DNA of 64,000 nt from Cellvibrio fontiphilus_A (GCF_042646205.1 NZ_JBHRTF010000003.1:434001-498000); one strand, 5' to 3'; numbered from the stretch's first letter, positions 8,122 through 17,635 are shown. Notes: generated by a model not told the origin, from the letters alone. Numbers and translations are program-made.

Positions 8122-10776
8122 ATGGTCGAATTCGCCAAAGAAATATCACCCGTAAGTATCGAAGACGAACTCAAGCAGTCATACCTGGATTACGCCATGA
8201 GCGTGATTGTAGGGCGTGCCTTGCCCGATGTGCGCGATGGCTTGAAGCCTGTGCATCGCCGTGTTCTGTTTGCGATGAGCGAACTCAATAACGATTGGAA
8301 CAAGCCCTATAAAAAGTCTGCCCGTGTGGTGGGTGATGTAATCGGTAAATACCACCCTCATGGCGATACGGCGGTATACGACACCATCGTGCGTATGGCT
8401 CAACCTTTCTCCCTGCGCTACATGCTGGTGGATGGTCAGGGTAACTTCGGTTCGGTGGATGGCGACCGCGCGGCGGCTATGCGTTATACCGAAATTCGTA
8501 TGGCGAAAATCGCCCACGATTTATTAGCGGATCTGGATAAAGAAACCGTCGATTTTGTACCCAACTACGATGGCACCGAACAAATTCCAGCGGTTATGCC
8601 TACGCGTATTCCCAACCTGCTGGTAAACGGCTCATCCGGTATTGCTGTAGGTATGGCGACCAACATCCCACCACACAACTTAAAAGAAGTGGTGCAGGGC
8701 TGTTTAGAGTTAATTAATAACCCGGACATCACCATTGATGAGTTGATGGAATTTATTCCGGGGCCAGATTTCCCTACGGGCGCGATTATTAATGGGCGTG
8801 CCGGTATTGTTCAGGCCTATCGCACCGGCCGTGGCAGCATTATTGTGCGCGCCAAAGCGGAGATAGAGCGCGATGACAAAACGGGCCGCGAAACTATCAT
8901 CATTCACGAAATTCCTTATCAATTAAATAAAGCGCGTTTGATTGAACGTATCGCCGAGCTGGTTAAAGAAAAGAAAATTGAAGGCATCAGCGAGCTGCGC
9001 GACGAGTCTGATAAAGACGGGATGCGCATCGTTATCGAGGTGAAAAAGAGCGAAGCGGCAGATGTGCTGCTCAACAACCTCTACGCCCAAACCCAATTGC
9101 AAACTACCTTCGGCGTCAACATAGTGGCGCTGGATGATGGTCAGCCAAAAATTCTCAACCTCAAAGAGTTGCTTGAAGCTTTTGTTAAGCATCGCCGTGA
9201 AGTAGTTACCCGTCGCACCGTGTATTTGCTGCGCAAAGCGCGCGAGCGCGGTCATATTTTGGAAGGTTTGGCCGTTGCCATCTCCAATATTGATGAAGTT
9301 ATTGCCCTGATTAAAAATTCTGCCTCACCCGCTGAAGCGAAAGAAAGCTTGATGGGCCGTGGTTGGGATGCTGCCGACATGGCGCCCTACCTTGAGCGCG
9401 CGGGTGAAGACGCCTGTCGCCCCGAAGACTTGGGCGCTGAATTCGGCATGCGCGACGGCCACTATTATTTGTCGGCCGCGCAGGCTCAGGCGATTTTGGA
9501 ATTGCGTCTGCACCGACTCACCGGCATGGAGCACGACAAACTGCTCGCCGAGTACGATGAAAAGCTGGTTCAAATCGCCGAATTTTTGGAAATCCTTGGC
9601 AACGCTGTGCGTTTGATGGAAGTTATTCGCGAAGAATTAACCCAGGTTATCAATGACTACGGCGATAAACGTCGCACTGAGATTGTTGCCTCAACCCTGG
9701 ATCTCACCACAGAAGATTTAATCAACGTGGAAGACCGTGTGGTTACCATTTCTCACGGCGGTTATGCCAAGAGCCAGCCGCTGGCCGATTATCAAGCGCA
9801 GCGCCGCGGCGGTATGGGCAAATCCGCAACCGCCGTCAAAGATGAGGACTATGTACAGCATCTGTTGATTGCCAGCACTCACGACACCGTATTGCTGTTC
9901 ACCAACGCTGGTAAAGTCTATTGGCTGAAGGTGTACATGATTCCTGTCGCGGGTCGCCAGTCGCGTGGCCGCCCCGTTATTAACCTCTTGCCATCGCTGG
10001 AAGAAGGCGAGCGTATTACCTCCATCTTGCCAGTGAAGTCTTACGACGACGATAAGTTTATTTTCATGGCAACTGCCAATGGTACGGTGAAGAAAACGGC
10101 GCTTACACAATTTGCCCGTCAGCGTAGCGTCGGTTTGCGCGCGATTGAATTGGATGAAGGCGATACCTTGGTGGGTACTGCAATCACCAACGGCGCCTGC
10201 GATGTGATTCTGTTCTCCAGCTCCGGTAAAGCGGCGCGTTTCCGTGAATCACAAGTGCGCGCTATGGGGCGTACTTCGCGCGGTGTGCGTGGTATCCGTT
10301 TGGCAGAAGGCCAGCGTGTCGTGGGCATGGTGATTCCACTGGAAAATGGCCAGGTGTTGACCGTGAGCGAAAACGGCTACGGCAAGCGCACCGAAGTTGG
10401 CGAGTTCCCCGCAAAAGGTCGCGGTTCACAGGGTGTAATTGGTATGCAAACCACTGAGCGCAATGGCCAGCTGGTGGGTGCAGTACAGGTATTTGACGGT
10501 GAAGAAATCATGCTGATTTCTGACCAGGGCACCATGGTGCGCACCCGCGTTGACGAAGTCTCTGTGCTCAGTCGCAATACCCAAGGTGTGCGCCTGATTA
10601 AGCTCAAAGACGGTGAGCGCATGCAGGGTCTTGAGCGTATCGAAGAGAGCGCTGATGAAAACGCCAAGCGTGAACTTGCACGTGCCGAAGGTGAAGATGC
10701 TGAGCTGCTAGCGGATGAAAATGGTACAGACGAAGTGATTGACGATGCGTCTGATGATGAGTCAGTTGGCGAATAA
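8122..10776 (+). CDS. gyrA: DNA gyrase subunit A
   Basis: The 884-residue product is slightly longer than the E. coli protein (875). It cuts and rejoins DNA in the gyrase A2B2 complex that adds negative supercoils. The catalytic tyrosine is Tyr122 (AMRYTE). The quinolone-determining region reads HPHGDTAVYD, giving Thr83 and Asp87; Thr at 83 is the usual wild-type state in Pseudomonas. The GyrA box is present as QRRGGMGK in the C-terminal pinwheel, whose repeated blades (for example GRTSRGVRGIRL, GRGSQGVIGM) fill the last third. The C-terminus ends in an acidic tail, which in E. coli modulates wrapping. Next gene starts 15 bases downstream. Confidence 0.98.
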   Translation: MVEFAKEISPVSIEDELKQSYLDYAMSVIVGRALPDVRDGLKPVHRRVLFAMSELNNDWNKPYKKSARVVGDVIGKYHPHGDTAVYDTIVRMAQPFSLRYMLVDGQGNFGSVDGDRAAAMRYTEIRMAKIAHDLLADLDKETVDFVPNYDGTEQIPAVMPTRIPNLLVNGSSGIAVGMATNIPPHNLKEVVQGCLELINNPDITIDELMEFIPGPDFPTGAIINGRAGIVQAYRTGRGSIIVRAKAEIERDDKTGRETIIIHEIPYQLNKARLIERIAELVKEKKIEGISELRDESDKDGMRIVIEVKKSEAADVLLNNLYAQTQLQTTFGVNIVALDDGQPKILNLKELLEAFVKHRREVVTRRTVYLLRKARERGHILEGLAVAISNIDEVIALIKNSASPAEAKESLMGRGWDAADMAPYLERAGEDACRPEDLGAEFGMRDGHYYLSAAQAQAILELRLHRLTGMEHDKLLAEYDEKLVQIAEFLEILGNAVRLMEVIREELTQVINDYGDKRRTEIVASTLDLTTEDLINVEDRVVTISHGGYAKSQPLADYQAQRRGGMGKSATAVKDEDYVQHLLIASTHDTVLLFTNAGKVYWLKVYMIPVAGRQSRGRPVINLLPSLEEGERITSILPVKSYDDDKFIFMATANGTVKKTALTQFARQRSVGLRAIELDEGDTLVGTAITNGACDVILFSSSGKAARFRESQVRAMGRTSRGVRGIRLAEGQRVVGMVIPLENGQVLTVSENGYGKRTEVGEFPAKGRGSQGVIGMQTTERNGQLVGAVQVFDGEEIMLISDQGTMVRTRVDEVSVLSRNTQGVRLIKLKDGERMQGLERIEESADENAKRELARAEGEDAELLADENGTDEVIDDASDDESVGE

Positions 10777-10791
10777 TTGGCGAGCCGAATC

Positions 10792-11901
10792 ATGTCAAGT
10801 GAAGAGTCAGAAGTTGAAAAGTTATCCGCCTTGCGCGAAAAAATCGATGCAATTGATGAAGAAATTGGCCGCTTGATTTCCGCGCGAGCTGAATGTGCGC
10901 AAGAAGTTGCTGATGTAAAAAAAGCCAGTCTTCCAGCTGACGCAGAGATTCTTTTTTATCGCCCTGAGCGCGAGGCTCAGGTATTGCGTAAAGCCATGGA
11001 GCGCAACAATGGCCCCTTGAGCAATGAAGAAATGGCGCGATTGTTTCGCGAGATAATGTCCGCTTGCCTGGCGCTTGAAAACCCCATCAAAGTGGCTTAC
11101 CTGGGGCCAGAGGGTACTTTCACCCAACAAGCGGCATTAAAACATTTTGGGCATTCCGCGATTGCTATTCCTTTCTCGGCTATTGATGAAGTTTTTCGTG
11201 AGGTTGAGGCTGGTGCTGTGAATTACGGCGTTGTTCCAGTTGAGAACTCCACTGAGGGCGTGGTGAATCACACCCTTGATAATTTCATGGGTTCCAACCT
11301 GAAAATTTGCGGCGAAGTGGAGTTGCGTATTCATCACAACCTGATGGTTTCTGATGTAACCAACACTAACAGCATCTCGCGTATTTATTCCCATTCACAA
11401 TCCCTTGCCCAGTGTCGCAAATGGTTGGATGCGCATTATCCCAAGGCCGAGCGTATCGCTGTAAACAGTAACGCTGAAGCGGCAAAACGTTTGAAAGGTG
11501 AATGGAATGCGGCGGCAATTGCCGGCTCCATGGCCGCTGAGCTGTATGGCCTGAAAATCATTGCTGAAAAAATTGAAGATCAACCCGATAATTCCACACG
11601 CTTCTTAATTATTGGCAAGCAGTCAGTGCCCCAAAGCGGCGTGGACAAGACTTCTATTGTAGTGGCTATGCGCAATGAGCCCGGTGCGCTACATAATTTG
11701 TTGGAGCCTTTTCATCGCCACAATATTGATCTTACTCGTGTAGAAACCCGTCCATCGCGTACCGGTGCCTGGACTTACGTGTTTTTTATCGATTTTGTGG
11801 GTCACGTTGATGAGCCTTTAATTAGCGATGTAATGAAAGAAGTTGCCACTCGTTGCGCTGATCTCAAGTTGCTTGGCTCTTACCCTAAAGCGGTTTTGTA
11901 A
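10792..11901 (+). CDS. pheA: Bifunctional chorismate mutase/prephenate dehydratase (P-protein)
   Basis: With ATG 10792 the protein has 369 residues in three parts: an AroQ-type chorismate mutase helix domain (about 9-95, LREKIDAIDEEIGRLI), a prephenate dehydratase domain (about 97-280, with VAYLGPEGTFTQQAA, ENSTEGVVNHTLD and the DNSTRFLII catalytic motif), and a C-terminal ACT domain (about 290-366) with GALHNLLEPF and the VETRPS loop, counterpart of the ESRP phenylalanine-binding motif. It turns chorismate into phenylpyruvate and should be feedback-inhibited by phenylalanine. In Pseudomonas serC lies between gyrA and pheA; here it is absent. tyrA follows after six bases. Confidence 0.97.
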   Translation: MSSEESEVEKLSALREKIDAIDEEIGRLISARAECAQEVADVKKASLPADAEILFYRPEREAQVLRKAMERNNGPLSNEEMARLFREIMSACLALENPIKVAYLGPEGTFTQQAALKHFGHSAIAIPFSAIDEVFREVEAGAVNYGVVPVENSTEGVVNHTLDNFMGSNLKICGEVELRIHHNLMVSDVTNTNSISRIYSHSQSLAQCRKWLDAHYPKAERIAVNSNAEAAKRLKGEWNAAAIAGSMAAELYGLKIIAEKIEDQPDNSTRFLIIGKQSVPQSGVDKTSIVVAMRNEPGALHNLLEPFHRHNIDLTRVETRPSRTGAWTYVFFIDFVGHVDEPLISDVMKEVATRCADLKLLGSYPKAVL

Positions 11902-11907
11902 TTCCTT

Positions 11908-12822
11908 ATGTCGCAGCCTTTGATCAATAAATTTGTTGTTGTTGGTATCGGTTTAATTGGTGGAAGTCTTGCTACCGGTCTGAAGCAACGTGGAGCTTGT
12001 GCGGAAGTAATCGGTGTCGCGCGTAAACCGGAGACCTGCGTTGAGGCTGTTGAGCGTGGCGTAGTTGATCGCGCTTACACATCCTTGAGCGAGGTTGCCA
12101 GCGAGCTGCGTCAAGGCGATGTGGTGTTTATTTCTGTGCCTACCTTGTCAGTAACCAGTGTGTTGCAAGAGATCAAGGAATGTATTTCATCGGAGGTTAC
12201 CATCACTGACGGTGCCAGTGTAAAAGGCAGCGTGTTGCGTGCCGCCGAGCAGGTCTTTGGTGAAGTGCCGCCGCAGTTAGTGCTTGGTCATCCCATTGCC
12301 GGCTCAGAAAAGAGCGGTGTTACCGCTGCCAACCCTAATTTGTACGAAAATCACCGTGTGATCTTAACCCCTGCATCTACTACCGACGCCTACCATTTAG
12401 GTTTGACCACAGATATGTGGAACGCGGTGGGCGCCGAGGTATTAACCATGTCAGTGGAGGAGCACGATGAGGTACTTGGTGCAACCAGCCATTTGCCGCA
12501 CGTGATTGCTTATTCGTTAGTGGATACGCTCGCACAGGACATACACAATCCCAATATATTTCGCTACGCGGCTGGCGGCTTTCGCGATTTCACCCGCATT
12601 GCGTCCAGTGATCCAGTGATGTGGCATGACATTATGCGTGCAAACAAAACAGCGATTTTGCAATCGATGGATTTGTTTATCGACAACCTGTCGCGCTTGC
12701 GCGCCGGCATAGAGCAGGAAGATAGCGACTATTTGCTCAAAGTATTTAGTCGCGCTAAAGAGGCTCGTGATGAATTCACTCTGATGTTGGCGCAACGTCA
12801 GGCGCCAAGCAGCAAAGATTAG
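11908..12822 (+). CDS. tyrA: Prephenate dehydrogenase TyrA
   Basis: This 304-residue dehydrogenase has a Rossmann GIGLIGGS motif at about residues 13-20 and the prephenate-binding signatures LGHPIAGSEKSGV and GATSHLPHVIAY, with the catalytic histidine in the latter. It converts prephenate to 4-hydroxyphenylpyruvate in tyrosine synthesis. The gene starts six bases after pheA, so both prephenate branches are co-transcribed. In Pseudomonas the homologue is fused to or followed by aroA; here the protein ends after the dehydrogenase domain and a sulfate-assimilation gene follows. No hisC or chorismate-mutase domain is attached. Confidence 0.95.
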   Translation: MSQPLINKFVVVGIGLIGGSLATGLKQRGACAEVIGVARKPETCVEAVERGVVDRAYTSLSEVASELRQGDVVFISVPTLSVTSVLQEIKECISSEVTITDGASVKGSVLRAAEQVFGEVPPQLVLGHPIAGSEKSGVTAANPNLYENHRVILTPASTTDAYHLGLTTDMWNAVGAEVLTMSVEEHDEVLGATSHLPHVIAYSLVDTLAQDIHNPNIFRYAAGGFRDFTRIASSDPVMWHDIMRANKTAILQSMDLFIDNLSRLRAGIEQEDSDYLLKVFSRAKEARDEFTLMLAQRQAPSSKD

Positions 12823-12839
12823 TTTGGTGTTGCCAAACT
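12821..12839 (+). other. Hairpin overlapping the tyrA stop codon
   Basis: AGTTTGG and CCAAACT form a 7-bp perfect stem around TGTTG, beginning inside the TAG stop. No T run follows, so it is not a classical intrinsic terminator; it may mark the 3' end of the pheA-tyrA message or stabilise it. Confidence 0.4.
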
Positions 12840-12869
12840 ATCGGGAATAACCTTAGAAACAATTAGTCA

Positions 12870-12898
12870 TTAAATCTTATGTGCTGGCTCTATATAAT
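12870..12898 (+). promoter_or_regulatory. Candidate cysDN promoter
   Basis: A perfect TATAAT lies at 12893-12898, 60 bases before the cysD start. At 17-base spacing the -35 position reads TTAAAT, only three matches to TTGACA. A weak -35 would fit an activator-dependent promoter; CysB, encoded at 30155, is the expected activator of sulfate-activation genes. No CysB site could be identified by eye. Confidence 0.45.
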
Positions 12899-12957
12899 CG
12901 CTGCTGCTTTTTCACCAGCTAATTGCGCCAACGCAGACTCACTTTGGTAACCATCGA

Positions 12958-13866
12958 ATGTCAAACTACAACTTGACTCACCTCAAGCAGCTTGAAGCTG
13001 AAAGTATTCATATCATCCGTGAAGTGGCCGCAGAATTTGATAAGCCCGTCATGCTCTATTCGGTCGGCAAAGATTCAGCGGTCATGATGCACCTCACCAT
13101 GAAAGCGTTTTTCCCGGGCAAACCGCCTTTCCCCATGTTACACGTGGACACCACCTGGAAATTTCGTGAAATGATTGAGTTTCGCGATCAACGCATTAAG
13201 GACTTGGGCTGGGATTTAATCGTGCACATCAACCAAGAAGGTGTGGACATGGGCGTTGGCCCCTTTACTCACGGCAGCGCCAAACATACCGACATCATGA
13301 AAACCCAAGCGCTGAAGCAGGCGCTCAATAAATACGGTTTTGATGCAGCGTTTGGTGGCGCGCGCCGCGATGAAGAAAAGTCGCGCGCAAAAGAGCGTGT
13401 ATATTCGTTTCGCGATAAAAACCATCGCTGGGACCCTAAAAACCAGCGCCCCGAGTTATGGAATATTTATAACGGTCGTGTTGATAAAGGCGAAAGCATT
13501 CGTGTGTTCCCTCTGTCCAACTGGACGGAGTTGGATATCTGGCAATATATTCACTTGGAAAATATCCCAATTGTCCCTTTGTATTTTGCTGCCAAGCGCC
13601 CGGTAGTGGAGCGCGACGGTACGTTAATTATGGTTGATGATGACCGCATGCCCATCGGCCCTGATGACAAGGTCGAAGAAAAAATGGTTCGCTTCCGCAC
13701 GCTGGGCTGTTACCCGCTGACGGGTGCCGTTGAGTCTGAAGCAACCACCTTGCCGGAAATTATTCAGGAAATGTTATTGACCACAACGTCTGAGCGCCAG
13801 GGACGAGTGATTGATCACGACAGCTCCGGCTCTATGGAAAAGAAAAAGCAAGAAGGTTATTTCTAA
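12958..13866 (+). CDS. cysD: Sulfate adenylyltransferase subunit 2 CysD
   Basis: The 302-residue protein matches E. coli CysD in length and begins with the family's LTHLKQLEAESIHIIREV. The PP-loop nucleotide-binding motif is YSVGKDSAV (residues 34-42). It forms adenosine 5'-phosphosulfate from ATP and sulfate, driven by GTP hydrolysis in CysN. Other conserved stretches are FGGARRDEEKSRAKER, FPLSNWTELDIWQYI and RFRTLGCYPLTGAVES. cysN follows after 66 bases in the same direction. It cannot be mistaken for PAPS reductase, which lacks these regions. Confidence 0.97.
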   Translation: MSNYNLTHLKQLEAESIHIIREVAAEFDKPVMLYSVGKDSAVMMHLTMKAFFPGKPPFPMLHVDTTWKFREMIEFRDQRIKDLGWDLIVHINQEGVDMGVGPFTHGSAKHTDIMKTQALKQALNKYGFDAAFGGARRDEEKSRAKERVYSFRDKNHRWDPKNQRPELWNIYNGRVDKGESIRVFPLSNWTELDIWQYIHLENIPIVPLYFAAKRPVVERDGTLIMVDDDRMPIGPDDKVEEKMVRFRTLGCYPLTGAVESEATTLPEIIQEMLLTTTSERQGRVIDHDSSGSMEKKKQEGYF

Positions 13867-13932
13867 TCGGCGTTATCGATGCGCGAGAGAAACATTTTCA
13901 ATTATTGATTTTCTGATACGAAAGAGATTCCT

Positions 13933-15354
13933 ATGAGTCATCAGTCTGACCTTATTGCACAAGATATCAACGCTTATCTTGCTCAACATGAACAAAAAGA
14001 ATTGCTGCGCTTTTTAACTTGCGGCAGCGTTGATGATGGTAAAAGTACACTGATTGGTCGTTTGCTCCACGACTCAAAAATGATTTACGAAGACCAGTTG
14101 GAAGCCATACGTTCCGACAGCGTTAAACATGGCACTACCGGTGAAAAAATCGACCTGGCATTGCTTGTGGACGGCTTGCAAGCCGAGCGCGAGCAGGGCA
14201 TTACCATTGATGTTGCCTACCGTTACTTCTCCACGGCAAAGCGCAAGTTTATTATCGCGGATACGCCCGGCCACGAGCAGTACACACGTAACATGGCTAC
14301 TGGTGCATCGACCTGTGATTTGGCCGTAATCCTGATTGACGCGCGTTATGGTGTGGTCACCCAGACTCGTCGCCACAGTTACATCGCGTCGTTGCTGGGT
14401 ATCAAGCATATTGTTGTTGCCGTCAATAAAATGGATCTGCTGGGATTTGACCAAGCTGCGTTTGAAAAAATCAAACAGGATTACCTGGCCTTTTCTGCAA
14501 AGCTGGGCATGAAGGATGTCATGTTTGTACCCATTTCCGCGCTGGATGGTGACAACGTTGTGAATCGCTCAGAGCGTTGCGCCTGGTATACCGGTCAAAC
14601 CTTAATGAAAATTTTTGAATCTGTGCCCATCGCCGGCGACAAGAATCTTTCAGATTTCCGTTTCCCTGTGCAATACGTTAACCGTCCGAACCTGGATTTC
14701 CGTGGCTTCTGCGGCAATGTGGCCTCAGGTATTGTGCGAGTGGGTGATGAAGTTCGTGTGTTACCGTCCGGCAAAACTAGTTTTGTAAAATCGATTGTTA
14801 CTTTTGATGGTGAATTGCAAGAAGCGTTTGCTGGCCAGGCAGTAACTCTCACGCTGACTACTGAGGTAGATGTAAGTCGTGGCGATATGCTGGTGCTGGC
14901 GAAAGACTCGGTGCCTCAGTCGAATCACCTGAAGGCACATGTTGTGTGGATGACTGAAAAAACCACGAAAGCCGGTTCTGAATACTTATTTAAATTTGCA
15001 AGTAAGCTGGTTAGTGGCGCAATTGAGGCAATTGAACACCGTGTTGATGTTAATACCCAGGAGCACTCCGAGGTAGAACAGCTGCAGTTAAATGATATTG
15101 CCGTGGTTGATTTGGTTTTGACTCAGCCCGTTGTAGCCGATAAGTATTCTGCCAATCGCGCTACTGGTGCGTTTATCATTATTGATCGCCTCACCAACAT
15201 CACCGTGGGCGCAGGTATGGTTGTTGAGCAGCTTGGCGCTACCCAGCAGGCCAGTGGTGTGTACAGTGAATTTGAAATTGAGCTAAATGCACTTATTCGC
15301 AAACATTTCCCTCATTGGGGGGCTGCGGATCTGGGTAAATTAATCGGACGTTAG
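13933..15354 (+). CDS. cysN: Sulfate adenylyltransferase subunit 1 CysN (GTPase)
   Basis: This 473-residue EF-Tu-like GTPase drives the unfavourable ATP sulfurylase reaction of CysD. G1 is GSVDDGKST (residues 31-39), G3 is DTPGHEQYTRN and G4 is NKMD. The C-terminal half carries two beta-barrel domains. It stops at about 473 residues, so there is no fused CysC (APS kinase) as found in many Pseudomonas NodQ-type proteins; an APS kinase or direct APS reduction must be encoded elsewhere. A strong terminator lies 28 bases after the stop. Confidence 0.97.
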   Translation: MSHQSDLIAQDINAYLAQHEQKELLRFLTCGSVDDGKSTLIGRLLHDSKMIYEDQLEAIRSDSVKHGTTGEKIDLALLVDGLQAEREQGITIDVAYRYFSTAKRKFIIADTPGHEQYTRNMATGASTCDLAVILIDARYGVVTQTRRHSYIASLLGIKHIVVAVNKMDLLGFDQAAFEKIKQDYLAFSAKLGMKDVMFVPISALDGDNVVNRSERCAWYTGQTLMKIFESVPIAGDKNLSDFRFPVQYVNRPNLDFRGFCGNVASGIVRVGDEVRVLPSGKTSFVKSIVTFDGELQEAFAGQAVTLTLTTEVDVSRGDMLVLAKDSVPQSNHLKAHVVWMTEKTTKAGSEYLFKFASKLVSGAIEAIEHRVDVNTQEHSEVEQLQLNDIAVVDLVLTQPVVADKYSANRATGAFIIIDRLTNITVGAGMVVEQLGATQQASGVYSEFEIELNALIRKHFPHWGAADLGKLIGR

Positions 15355-15381
15355 TGAATATATTCACGTAAGGGAATACCG

Positions 15382-15426
15382 CAACAAAAAACGCCAGTCA
15401 GTAATCCTGCCTGGCGTTTTTTGTTG
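15382..15426. terminator. Bidirectional terminator between cysN and folD
   Basis: A 16-bp perfect stem (CAACAAAAAACGCCAG with CTGGCGTTTTTTGTTG) around a 13-base loop. It lies between the converging cysN and folD genes and has T runs on both strands. Confidence 0.88.
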
Positions 15427-15477
15427 TGTCTCGATTATTGTTTCTGGGTTGGGGATTAACTGAGCGCCGCTGCTGGC

Positions 15478-16323
15478 TTAACCGATTTTCTTTTCCCCGG
15501 AATCTACGGTTTGATAAATGAGCGTATTGATCGTCATAGGTCCAACGCCACCAGGAACCGGGGTATAAGCGGCGACTCGATTTAACAATGGCTTGAGTTC
15601 TATATCACCCACACCACCAGGGTGATAGCCGGCATCAACTACTACGGCGCCATCTTTGATCCATTCTGCTTTAATAAATTCTGGCTTGCCAACCGCGCCT
15701 ACCAGAACATCTGCTTGTTTGATCAATTCGGGTAGATTTTTAGTGCGTGAATGGCAAACAGTAACCGTGGCATTAGCGTTTAACATCATTAATGCCATGG
15801 GTTTTCCAAGAATGGGGCTGCGACCCACTACCACGGCGTGTTTGCCTTCAAGTTCAATACTGTATGCTTCCAGCAGACGCATAATGCCTTTCGGAGTTGC
15901 ACAGCCATAGGCTTCTTCACCCATACTCATACGGCCAAACCCCAAGCAGGTAACACCGTCTACATCTTTTTCAGCACTGATAGCATCGAAGCACAAGCGT
16001 TCGTCAATTTGGTGGGGGACGGGGTGCTGCAACAAAATCCCGTGCACGTTCGGGTTGTTATTCAGCTCGTTAATTTTGGAGAGCAATTCTTCGGTAGTTG
16101 TAGAAGATGGCATTTCTACCTTCAATGATTCCATTCCAATGCGCGTGCAAGCGTTGCCCTTCATTTTTACATAAGTTGCCGATGCAGGGTCATCGCCCAC
16201 CAGAATAGTGGCCAGAATGGGGGTTTGACCATTGCTGCGCGCTTTCATTGCAGCAACGCGTGCTGAAAGTTCCTGCTCAGTTTTTTCGGCAAGTGCTTTG
16301 CCATCCAATACAAGTGCGGACAT
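15478..16323 (-). CDS. folD: Methylenetetrahydrofolate dehydrogenase/cyclohydrolase FolD
   Basis: A 281-residue bifunctional enzyme that interconverts methylene-, methenyl- and formyl-tetrahydrofolate with NADP. Conserved FolD features: TYVKMKGNAC with the catalytic lysine, the GILLQHPVP segment (QHP replaces the common QLP), DVDGVTCLGFGRM, the cofactor-binding GRSPILGKPM and the C-terminal TPVPGGVGPMTI. Length is that expected for the family (about 285). The gene is monocistronic, between a shared terminator and a tRNA operon read in the same direction. Confidence 0.96.
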   Translation of the reverse strand: MSALVLDGKALAEKTEQELSARVAAMKARSNGQTPILATILVGDDPASATYVKMKGNACTRIGMESLKVEMPSSTTTEELLSKINELNNNPNVHGILLQHPVPHQIDERLCFDAISAEKDVDGVTCLGFGRMSMGEEAYGCATPKGIMRLLEAYSIELEGKHAVVVGRSPILGKPMALMMLNANATVTVCHSRTKNLPELIKQADVLVGAVGKPEFIKAEWIKDGAVVVDAGYHPGGVGDIELKPLLNRVAAYTPVPGGVGPMTINTLIYQTVDSGEKKIG

Positions 16324-16526
16324 GAGGGTAAATCACCTTTGTGTTTGCAAATAGAAGTAGAAATAATTGTGCGCATTTTCCCACAGGCGACCTGTATCGC
16401 CAAGGTAATTCAGGCGCTAGCCAAACCAAATGAAAGACAACAGATTGAAAAATGATTTGTATTCGGAAAGATGTTCGGAAAACTGCTATTTGTTAGCTGT
16501 TACTTACTGTGGAAGGCTTGAAAATA

Positions 16527-16603
16527 TGGGGTGGCTGATGGGGCTCGAACCCACGACCACTGGAATCACAATCCAGGGCTCTACCAACTGAGCTACAGCC
16601 ACC
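16527..16603 (-). tRNA. tRNA-His (GTG)
   Basis: The reverse strand folds as a 77-base tRNA starting GGTGGCTGTAGCTCAG. The anticodon loop TTGTGAT gives GTG. The extra 5' G pairs with C73, the hallmark of tRNA-His, and CCA is encoded. It closes the Pro-Arg-His operon. Confidence 0.97.
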
Positions 16604-16682
16604 GTAGCAGGAAACATATATTGGATCTTTTAATCCACTAATGTCTTTAAAAGATGATTTGAGCGATGTTTAACAGCCAATG

Positions 16683-16759
16683 TGGCGCGCCCGGCAGGAT
16701 TCGAACCTGCGACCACCCGCTTAGAAGGCGGGTGCTCTATCCAGCTGAGCTACGGGCAC
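16683..16759 (-). tRNA. tRNA-Arg (TCT)
   Basis: A 77-base tRNA on the reverse strand starting GTGCCCGTAGCTCAGCTGG. The anticodon loop CTTCTAA gives TCT, reading AGA/AGG. The acceptor stem is complete with one T-G pair, and CCA is encoded. Middle gene of the operon. Confidence 0.97.
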
Positions 16760-16796
16760 ATACTGGATCAAACCTTCGCAGGTTCGACAAAGAATA

Positions 16797-16873
16797 TGGT
16801 CGGAGTGGAGGGATTCGAACCCCCGACATTCTGCTCCCAAAACAGACGCGCTACCGGGCTGCGCTACACTCCG
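16797..16873 (-). tRNA. tRNA-Pro (TGG)
   Basis: A 77-base tRNA on the reverse strand starting CGGAGTGTAGCGCAGCC. The anticodon loop TTTGGGA gives TGG. It has the C1-G72 pair and A73 that mark prolyl tRNAs, and an encoded CCA. First gene of the operon. Confidence 0.97.
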
Positions 16874-16908
16874 ACAACTTGAAATGTTGTGCGTTTCAAG
16901 TGGTGCGC

Positions 16909-16937
16909 ATATTAGCGATGGGAGTTAATGTCGTCAA
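16909..16937 (-). promoter_or_regulatory. Promoter of the Pro-Arg-His tRNA operon
   Basis: On the minus strand TTGACG (16937-16932), a 17-base spacer and TAATAT (16914-16909) form a good sigma-70 promoter about 36 bases before tRNA-Pro. The next bases, GCGCACC, make a GC-rich discriminator, the usual mark of stringently controlled stable-RNA promoters. A CTTGAAA/TTTCAAG hairpin (16878-16900) follows in the transcribed leader. Confidence 0.7.
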
Positions 16938-17134
16938 CGAAAAAAACACAACAAAATAAAATATTTAGCAATTACAGTTAATTTTTAGCCAGCTTGATTA
17001 AGGCGCACCCCAACAATACAAAAAATGTTCTGCGGTCACGCGCCTTTTGATGGGTTTAATGGGGGAATTCATAAATCTTGTGCCCGGAGCATCACCTAGT
17101 CAGAATAAGCACTTCGCTAGGTTTGGGAGTTTTT

Positions 17135-17635
17135 ATGCAAAATGATAGTTTGGCCGTGTTAATGAAGCAGGGTATGCGCAGACTTGCGTCTGGAGTTTGC
17201 GTTTTATCTACCTCACTGGATGATGGTGAACGCTTCGCGATGACAGTTTCGTCTGTCACTTCTGTTTCTGATTCTCCAGCATCGTTATTGGTGTGTATTA
17301 ATCAGGCTGTTTCACAGCAGGCACACTTGAGTAGTCCAGAAGCGAGATTTGCTATCAATGTTTTGTCGGTTAGTCATCAGGATGTATCAAATATTTGTGC
17401 CGGTCGAGATCCATCGCGTAACCGCTTTGATGTCGGCCAATGGGTTAAAGAAGGATCCGGCCTGCCAGTCCTGGCGGATGCGCAAGCTGTGTTTATTTGC
17501 AAAACTGACAAAGTAATGACCTACGGAACTCACAAAATCGTGGTTGCTGCAATCAGTAGTGTGATTATCAATGGTGCAGAGGTTGAACCGCTTTTGTATG
17601 CAAATGGCAGTTATGGTGCATTTACCCCTTTATAG
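17135..17635 (+). CDS. Flavin reductase family protein
   Basis: The start is ATG 17135 with GGGAG just upstream, giving 166 residues. The split-barrel flavin reductase fold is recognisable: FASGV-type N-terminus (MRRLASGVCVLST), AMTVSSVTSVSDSPASLLVCIN, FAINVLSVSHQDVS, and the C-terminal LLYANGSYGAF, which corresponds to the LLYFRGRYG motif. Such proteins give reduced FMN or FAD to partner monooxygenases (HpaC/NtaB style). No partner oxygenase is nearby, so the acceptor is unknown; a general flavin reductase or a redox sensor role is possible. Confidence 0.83.
   Translation: MQNDSLAVLMKQGMRRLASGVCVLSTSLDDGERFAMTVSSVTSVSDSPASLLVCINQAVSQQAHLSSPEARFAINVLSVSHQDVSNICAGRDPSRNRFDVGQWVKEGSGLPVLADAQAVFICKTDKVMTYGTHKIVVAAISSVIINGAEVEPLLYANGSYGAFTPL

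Noticed and set aside
8359..8400. Thr83 of GyrA as a quinolone-resistance mutation
   Set aside because: Thr is the normal residue at this place in Pseudomonas-like gyrases, and Asp87 is unchanged.
16666..16959. Open frame with the product phrase SGGIRTPDILLPKQTRYRAAL
   Set aside because: It is the translation of the tRNA-Pro and tRNA-Arg genes on the opposite strand, a well-known false gene.
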